Below are positions 60,912 through 64,000 of a stretch of DNA of 64,000 nt, piece after piece; position 1 is the first letter of the stretch; each line of letters begins with the position of its first letter. The DNA is from Plantactinospora sp039889035 (GTDB lineage: Bacteria > Actinomycetota > Actinomycetes > Mycobacteriales > Micromonosporaceae), in NCBI GenBank assembly GCA_039889035.1, contig JBDQQY010000032.1, positions 50,711-114,710 of the forward strand, given 5' to 3'. The notes under the pieces were generated by a model. It ran no database searches. It was given only the letters and a program-made list of their open reading frames with translations, and was not told the origin of the DNA. Made by a program: the position numbers and the translations under genes.

Positions 60912-61817
60912 TTACCGACCGTAGGCCCTACGTCCGACTCCGGCCGGCAGGTGCGGCAAGAGTACGACCGTGCCGGCCATCAGCAGCGCCGCCACCAGCA
61001 GCAGCGGTCCACTGGTCCGCCACAGCGGCTCGACCAGCCGGTCCACCGTGCCGTCCAGGGCGTTGGAGCCGGCGAGCAGCCGGAGCACCCAGAGGCCCAT
61101 CGCGACCCCGATCCCGACCGCCGGCCGCCACAGCACCGACAGCGCGAAGCTGACCGCCGAGAGCAGCGCCATCGGCCCGAGCCAGGCGGCGAAGAGGCCC
61201 ACCGGCGCACCGGCGTCGAACCAGACCAGCCCGAGGGAGGCGGCCGAGGCGGCGCCGAAGATCGCGCCGAGTACCAGGGTGAGCCGGGCCAGCAGCACCG
61301 CGCGTACCCCGGTGAGGCTCGCGGCGACCAGCTCGCCGGCCTCGTCCGTGCCGCTGCCGCAGGCACCGGCCACGCCCAGCGCCGCGACCAGGGGTACCAC
61401 GATGGCCAGGACCTGCTCGGAGAGTCCCGGCGGTGCCCAGCCGGCGAGAGCGGTGCCGGCCGCCAGCACCACGGCGGCGACCGGCCAGACCCGCCGGTCG
61501 ACCAGGCGTCGCTGGGCGGCCAGGATCCGCACCGCCCGGCGCGCGGCGGCGCCGCCGAGCGGAGCCGCATACCGGGGTACGACCGGCGTGCTGTCCCGGG
61601 ACGGCGCCAGCCGGGACAGCACGGCGCCGAGCAGTCCGGACGGCGGCGGGGCGACCGCCGCGACCCGGTCACCGACGGCGCCGGCCACCCGCCGCCAGGC
61701 GGTCAGTTCGGCGGCGCAGCCGGGGCAGTCGGCGACGTGCCGGGCCACCTGGCCGGCCCGGTCGTCCGGCAGGGTGCCGGCGGCGAACCCTGCCAGCAGG
61801 TCACTCGGGTGGGTCAT
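60912..61817 (-). CDS. Zinc-finger anti-sigma factor, membrane-bound
   Basis: 301 residues. The ZAS motif RHVADCPGCAAELTAW (HxxxCxxC) is at residues 27-38 in the cytoplasmic head; several membrane segments follow. The ATG overlaps the sigma gene stop (ATGA). It should hold the cognate ECF sigma factor inactive until an envelope signal arrives. Confidence 0.87.
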   Translation of the reverse strand: MTHPSDLLAGFAAGTLPDDRAGQVARHVADCPGCAAELTAWRRVAGAVGDRVAAVAPPPSGLLGAVLSRLAPSRDSTPVVPRYAAPLGGAAARRAVRILAAQRRLVDRRVWPVAAVVLAAGTALAGWAPPGLSEQVLAIVVPLVAALGVAGACGSGTDEAGELVAASLTGVRAVLLARLTLVLGAIFGAASAASLGLVWFDAGAPVGLFAAWLGPMALLSAVSFALSVLWRPAVGIGVAMGLWVLRLLAGSNALDGTVDRLVEPLWRTSGPLLLVAALLMAGTVVLLPHLPAGVGRRAYGR

Positions 61818-62386
61818 CGTCCCGCCTCCCGTCCGGAAACCCCGACCGCCGCCGTGTCGGGCAGTGCCCGGGCCAGCCCGGCCCGGGCGTGGAACAGCCG
61901 GCTCTTCACGGTGCCGACCGGAATGCCGAGCACCTCGGCGATCTCGGCGTGCGCGAGCCCGGCACCGAACGCCAGGTCCAGCACCTCCCGGTGCGCCGGA
62001 GCCAGCTCGGCCAGGGCGGCGGCCACCGCCCGGGCGTCGGCCCGGGCCAGGGCCACCGCCTCCGGGCCGGGCTCGCCGGCCGGCACCTCGGCAGCAGCCT
62101 CCATCGGCAGCGGCGCCGGCCGGCGTCCTGCCATCCGGCTCAGCGCCTGTCGCCGGCAGATGCCGAACAGCCAGGTACGCACCGTGGACCGCCCCTCGAA
62201 CGAGCCGGCGCCCCGCCAGGTGGCCAGGAAGGTGTCCTGGAGCGCCTCCTCGGCCCGGCCACGGTCTCCGAGCAGCCCCTCGGCGTACGCCAGCAGCGGC
62301 TGGCCGTGCCGGGCGTACAGCTCCTCGAAGGCGCGCTGGTCCCCGGCGGCCACCCGGTGCAGCAGCCCGTGGTCGACGTCATCCAT
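61814..62386 (-). CDS. ECF subfamily RNA polymerase sigma factor
   Basis: 190 residues. Region 2: FEELYARHGQPLLAYAEGLL, EEALQDTFLATWRGAGSFEG; region 4: LAPAHREVLDLAFGAGLAHA and VPVGTVKSRLFHARAGLARA-like helix (IPVGTVKSRLFHARA). First gene of the operon sigma, anti-sigma, two membrane proteins, ATPase. Divergent from the asparaginase gene. Confidence 0.92.
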   Translation of the reverse strand: MDDVDHGLLHRVAAGDQRAFEELYARHGQPLLAYAEGLLGDRGRAEEALQDTFLATWRGAGSFEGRSTVRTWLFGICRRQALSRMAGRRPAPLPMEAAAEVPAGEPGPEAVALARADARAVAAALAELAPAHREVLDLAFGAGLAHAEIAEVLGIPVGTVKSRLFHARAGLARALPDTAAVGVSGREAGR

Positions 62387-62603
62387 CCCGTCCTGGGTAG
62401 CCCGCCGGGCCGCCCGGGTTCACCTTCCGGCGGTGAATGTGCCGATCGTCACAGCCGGACGTGCCGTACCTCGGATCGAAGGCGGCCAAACCGGTAGCTT
62501 CCACTCCGGAAATAGATCGAATAGCGGCGATGGATCGGGCGCGTTCCGAAAGGCGGCGACGGGAAATGATCTTGTAACGCCGCGGAAAACCGGAGCTCGC
62601 ACC

Positions 62604-64000
62604 ATGCTCGTTACCCCCATCCCCCAACTGGAGGTCGCATTGTCCAGCCTTCCGGGTCGGCTCCGGCCGACACCTCGGCGCCTGGCCGCCGTACTGGTTC
62701 CGGTCCTCACCGCGGCACTCACCGCCACGGTCGTCTCCGTCGTCGACCGCTCCCCCGAACCGGCGGCGGTGGCGCTGCCCCCGATCAGTGGCGCCGTCTC
62801 CGGGGTCACCGGACCGACCGAGATCCGCAGCGTCGCGTACGCCCAGGCGGTGGCCGGGGCGTTGGCGAAAAAGCCCAGGGTCACCGTGATCGGCACCGGC
62901 GGCACGATCTCCGGCGTCGCCACCTCCCGGAGCAGCTTCACCGACTACCAGTCCGGCCGGATCGCCATCGGCGACATGGTGGCCCGGCTCCAGCCGGAGA
63001 TCGGCCAGGTCGCCGACGTCTCGACGGTGCAGTTCGGCAACAAGGGCTCCGGCGGCTACACCATCGCCGAGTTCCACGCCCTCACCCTGGCCGTCGAGGC
63101 GGCACTGAAGAAGTCCGACGCGGTGGTGGTGACCAGCGGCACCGACACCATGGAGGAGTTCGCGTACTGGCTGGACCTGACCGTGCAGAGCCGCAAGCCG
63201 GTGGTACTCACCGGCGCCATGCGGCCGTGGGCGGCGGTCACCCCGGACGGGCCGCAGGTGATCGGCGCCGACGGTCCCGCCAACCTGTACAACTCGATCG
63301 TGCTGGCGGCCAGCCAGTCCACCTACTGCTACGGCACGGTGCTGCTGCTCGGCGACGAGTTCCATGCCGCCCGGGACGTCACCAAGACCAGCTCCTACCG
63401 GATGGACACCTTCCAGTCCCGGGAACTGGGCGTACTGGGCTGGGTCGACGGGCCGAACATCAAGGTCGGTCGGGCACCGGCCCGGGTCGAGGACTGCGAC
63501 GCGAAGAAGCGCTGGCTGACCCCGTTCGACCTGTCGAAGGTCGCCCCCACCGCAGTGCCCCGGGTCGAGGTGGTCTACGGCTACCAGCAGGCCGGCGGGG
63601 AGGCGATCACCGCCTTCGCGGACGCCGGGGTGAAGGGCATCGTCACCGCCGGCACCGGCGCCGGCGGCATCTCCTCGGCGCAGAGCAGCGCCCGGAGCGC
63701 CGCCGCCGCCAAGGGGGTCGTCTTCGTCAGCACCACCCGGACCGGCTCCGGCTCCGTCTACGGCGGCAGCACCACCTCGCCGATCATCGCCGGGGACGAC
63801 CTGCTGCCGCAGAAGGCACGACTGCTGCTGATGCTCAGCCTCGCCTTCGCACCGGCCGACGTGGCCAAGGTACGGACCTGGGTCACCACGCTGGGCAACC
63901 CGGAGTGGAACACCGCCCCCAAGGGCAGCCCGAGAACTGACCAGCGTACCGGCGGTGCCGGGCGGACGACCCGATGCCCCGAGTCCGCCCGGCCCGCCGG
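62604..64000 (+). CDS. Secreted type II L-asparaginase, 3' end beyond window
   Basis: Frame open from ATG 62604 (GGAG 8 bases upstream) to the window edge; TTG 62640 with a strong GGAGGT is an alternative. Signal region RRLAAVLVPVLTAALTATVV. Catalytic threonines in VIGTGGTISGVATS and VVVTSGTDTMEEFAYWLDL, with VLTGAMRPWA and VTAGTGAGGISS following. Hydrolyses asparagine (or glutamine) outside the membrane. The conserved fold ends near LLLMLSLAFAPADVAKV, but no stop codon is met in this frame, so the C-terminal tail continues past 64000. Confidence 0.85.
   Translation, partial: MLVTPIPQLEVALSSLPGRLRPTPRRLAAVLVPVLTAALTATVVSVVDRSPEPAAVALPPISGAVSGVTGPTEIRSVAYAQAVAGALAKKPRVTVIGTGGTISGVATSRSSFTDYQSGRIAIGDMVARLQPEIGQVADVSTVQFGNKGSGGYTIAEFHALTLAVEAALKKSDAVVVTSGTDTMEEFAYWLDLTVQSRKPVVLTGAMRPWAAVTPDGPQVIGADGPANLYNSIVLAASQSTYCYGTVLLLGDEFHAARDVTKTSSYRMDTFQSRELGVLGWVDGPNIKVGRAPARVEDCDAKKRWLTPFDLSKVAPTAVPRVEVVYGYQQAGGEAITAFADAGVKGIVTAGTGAGGISSAQSSARSAAAAKGVVFVSTTRTGSGSVYGGSTTSPIIAGDDLLPQKARLLLMLSLAFAPADVAKVRTWVTTLGNPEWNTAPKGSPRTDQRTGGAGRTTRCPESARPA

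Noticed and set aside
1..64000. tRNA, rRNA, integrase, transposase or phage genes
   Set aside because: Looked for and not seen. The sulfotransferase gene has unusual composition, but no mobility gene or attachment site borders it.

Overview
The window is high-GC DNA with strong third-position GC bias, many GTG starts, 4-bp ATGA/GTGA gene overlaps and several leaderless-type promoters. Together with DasR-, IdeR/DtxR- and CmtR-like regulatory signals, AfsR/SARP regulators and secreted lipoproteins, this points to a filamentous actinomycete. The gene set looks like Micromonosporaceae, but that is an impression and not a measurement. No rRNA, tRNA, CRISPR array, insertion sequence or prophage was seen.

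Layout. (1) 1-119: C-terminus of a siderophore-interacting protein. (2) 106-13217: a tight ten-gene minus-strand catabolic operon. In transcription order it encodes a solute-binding lipoprotein, two permeases, a SIS isomerase, a TIM-barrel isomerase, a FGGY kinase, an M20 hydrolase, an IclR regulator, a threonine-synthase-like PLP enzyme and a Gfo/Idh dehydrogenase. It diverges from a GntR/HutC-RidA-metallo-hydrolase operon. The two share a control region with a DasR-type palindrome inside a good promoter, so the whole looks like one uptake and degradation system for a sugar- or amine-containing compound. (3) 13369-16256: a small protein with a ubiquitin-like (beta-grasp) C-terminus ending in Gly-Gly, overlapping the gene for a large DUF4132 protein. 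(4) 16437-17875: a META-domain lipoprotein and an unknown small protein. (5) 18035-23946: an arsenic island with divergent arms: CxxC peptide, Cys-rich peptide, M28 peptidase and flavin monooxygenase on one side, ArsR, ArsR, ACR3 and ArsC on the other. (6) 23974-32559: M55 peptidase, GAF-SpoIIE phosphatase, LuxR-type regulator, large secreted subtilase, and a CmtR plus cation-efflux pair. (7) 32647-40467: FUSC exporter, SDR, a DUF2470 protein and a second-type ribosomal protein S4 sharing an iron box, a secreted AA10 LPMO with CBM2, a GntR plus ACC deaminase operon, and an NTF2-like protein. (8) 40921-50663: sulfotransferase, SARP and AfsR regulators, a decayed FAD-oxidase gene and secreted proteins. 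(9) 50677-58375: Imm1-like remnant, XRE-cupin regulator, an epoxide-hydrolase-like lipoprotein operon, a receptor kinase that appears to have lost catalytic residues, and a broken sigma factor gene. (10) 58398-64000: an ECF sigma/anti-sigma/ABC transporter operon and a secreted asparaginase that runs off the window.

Notable non-gene structure: a dispersed hairpin repeat of about 85-90 bp present twice, once forming the 5' end of the M20 gene, and short tandem minisatellites concentrated at gene ends, in two cases translated into C-terminal tails. The least explained biology is the Gly-Gly protein/DUF4132 pair, the ten-gene catabolic operon, the iron-box S4 gene and the pseudokinase receptor.
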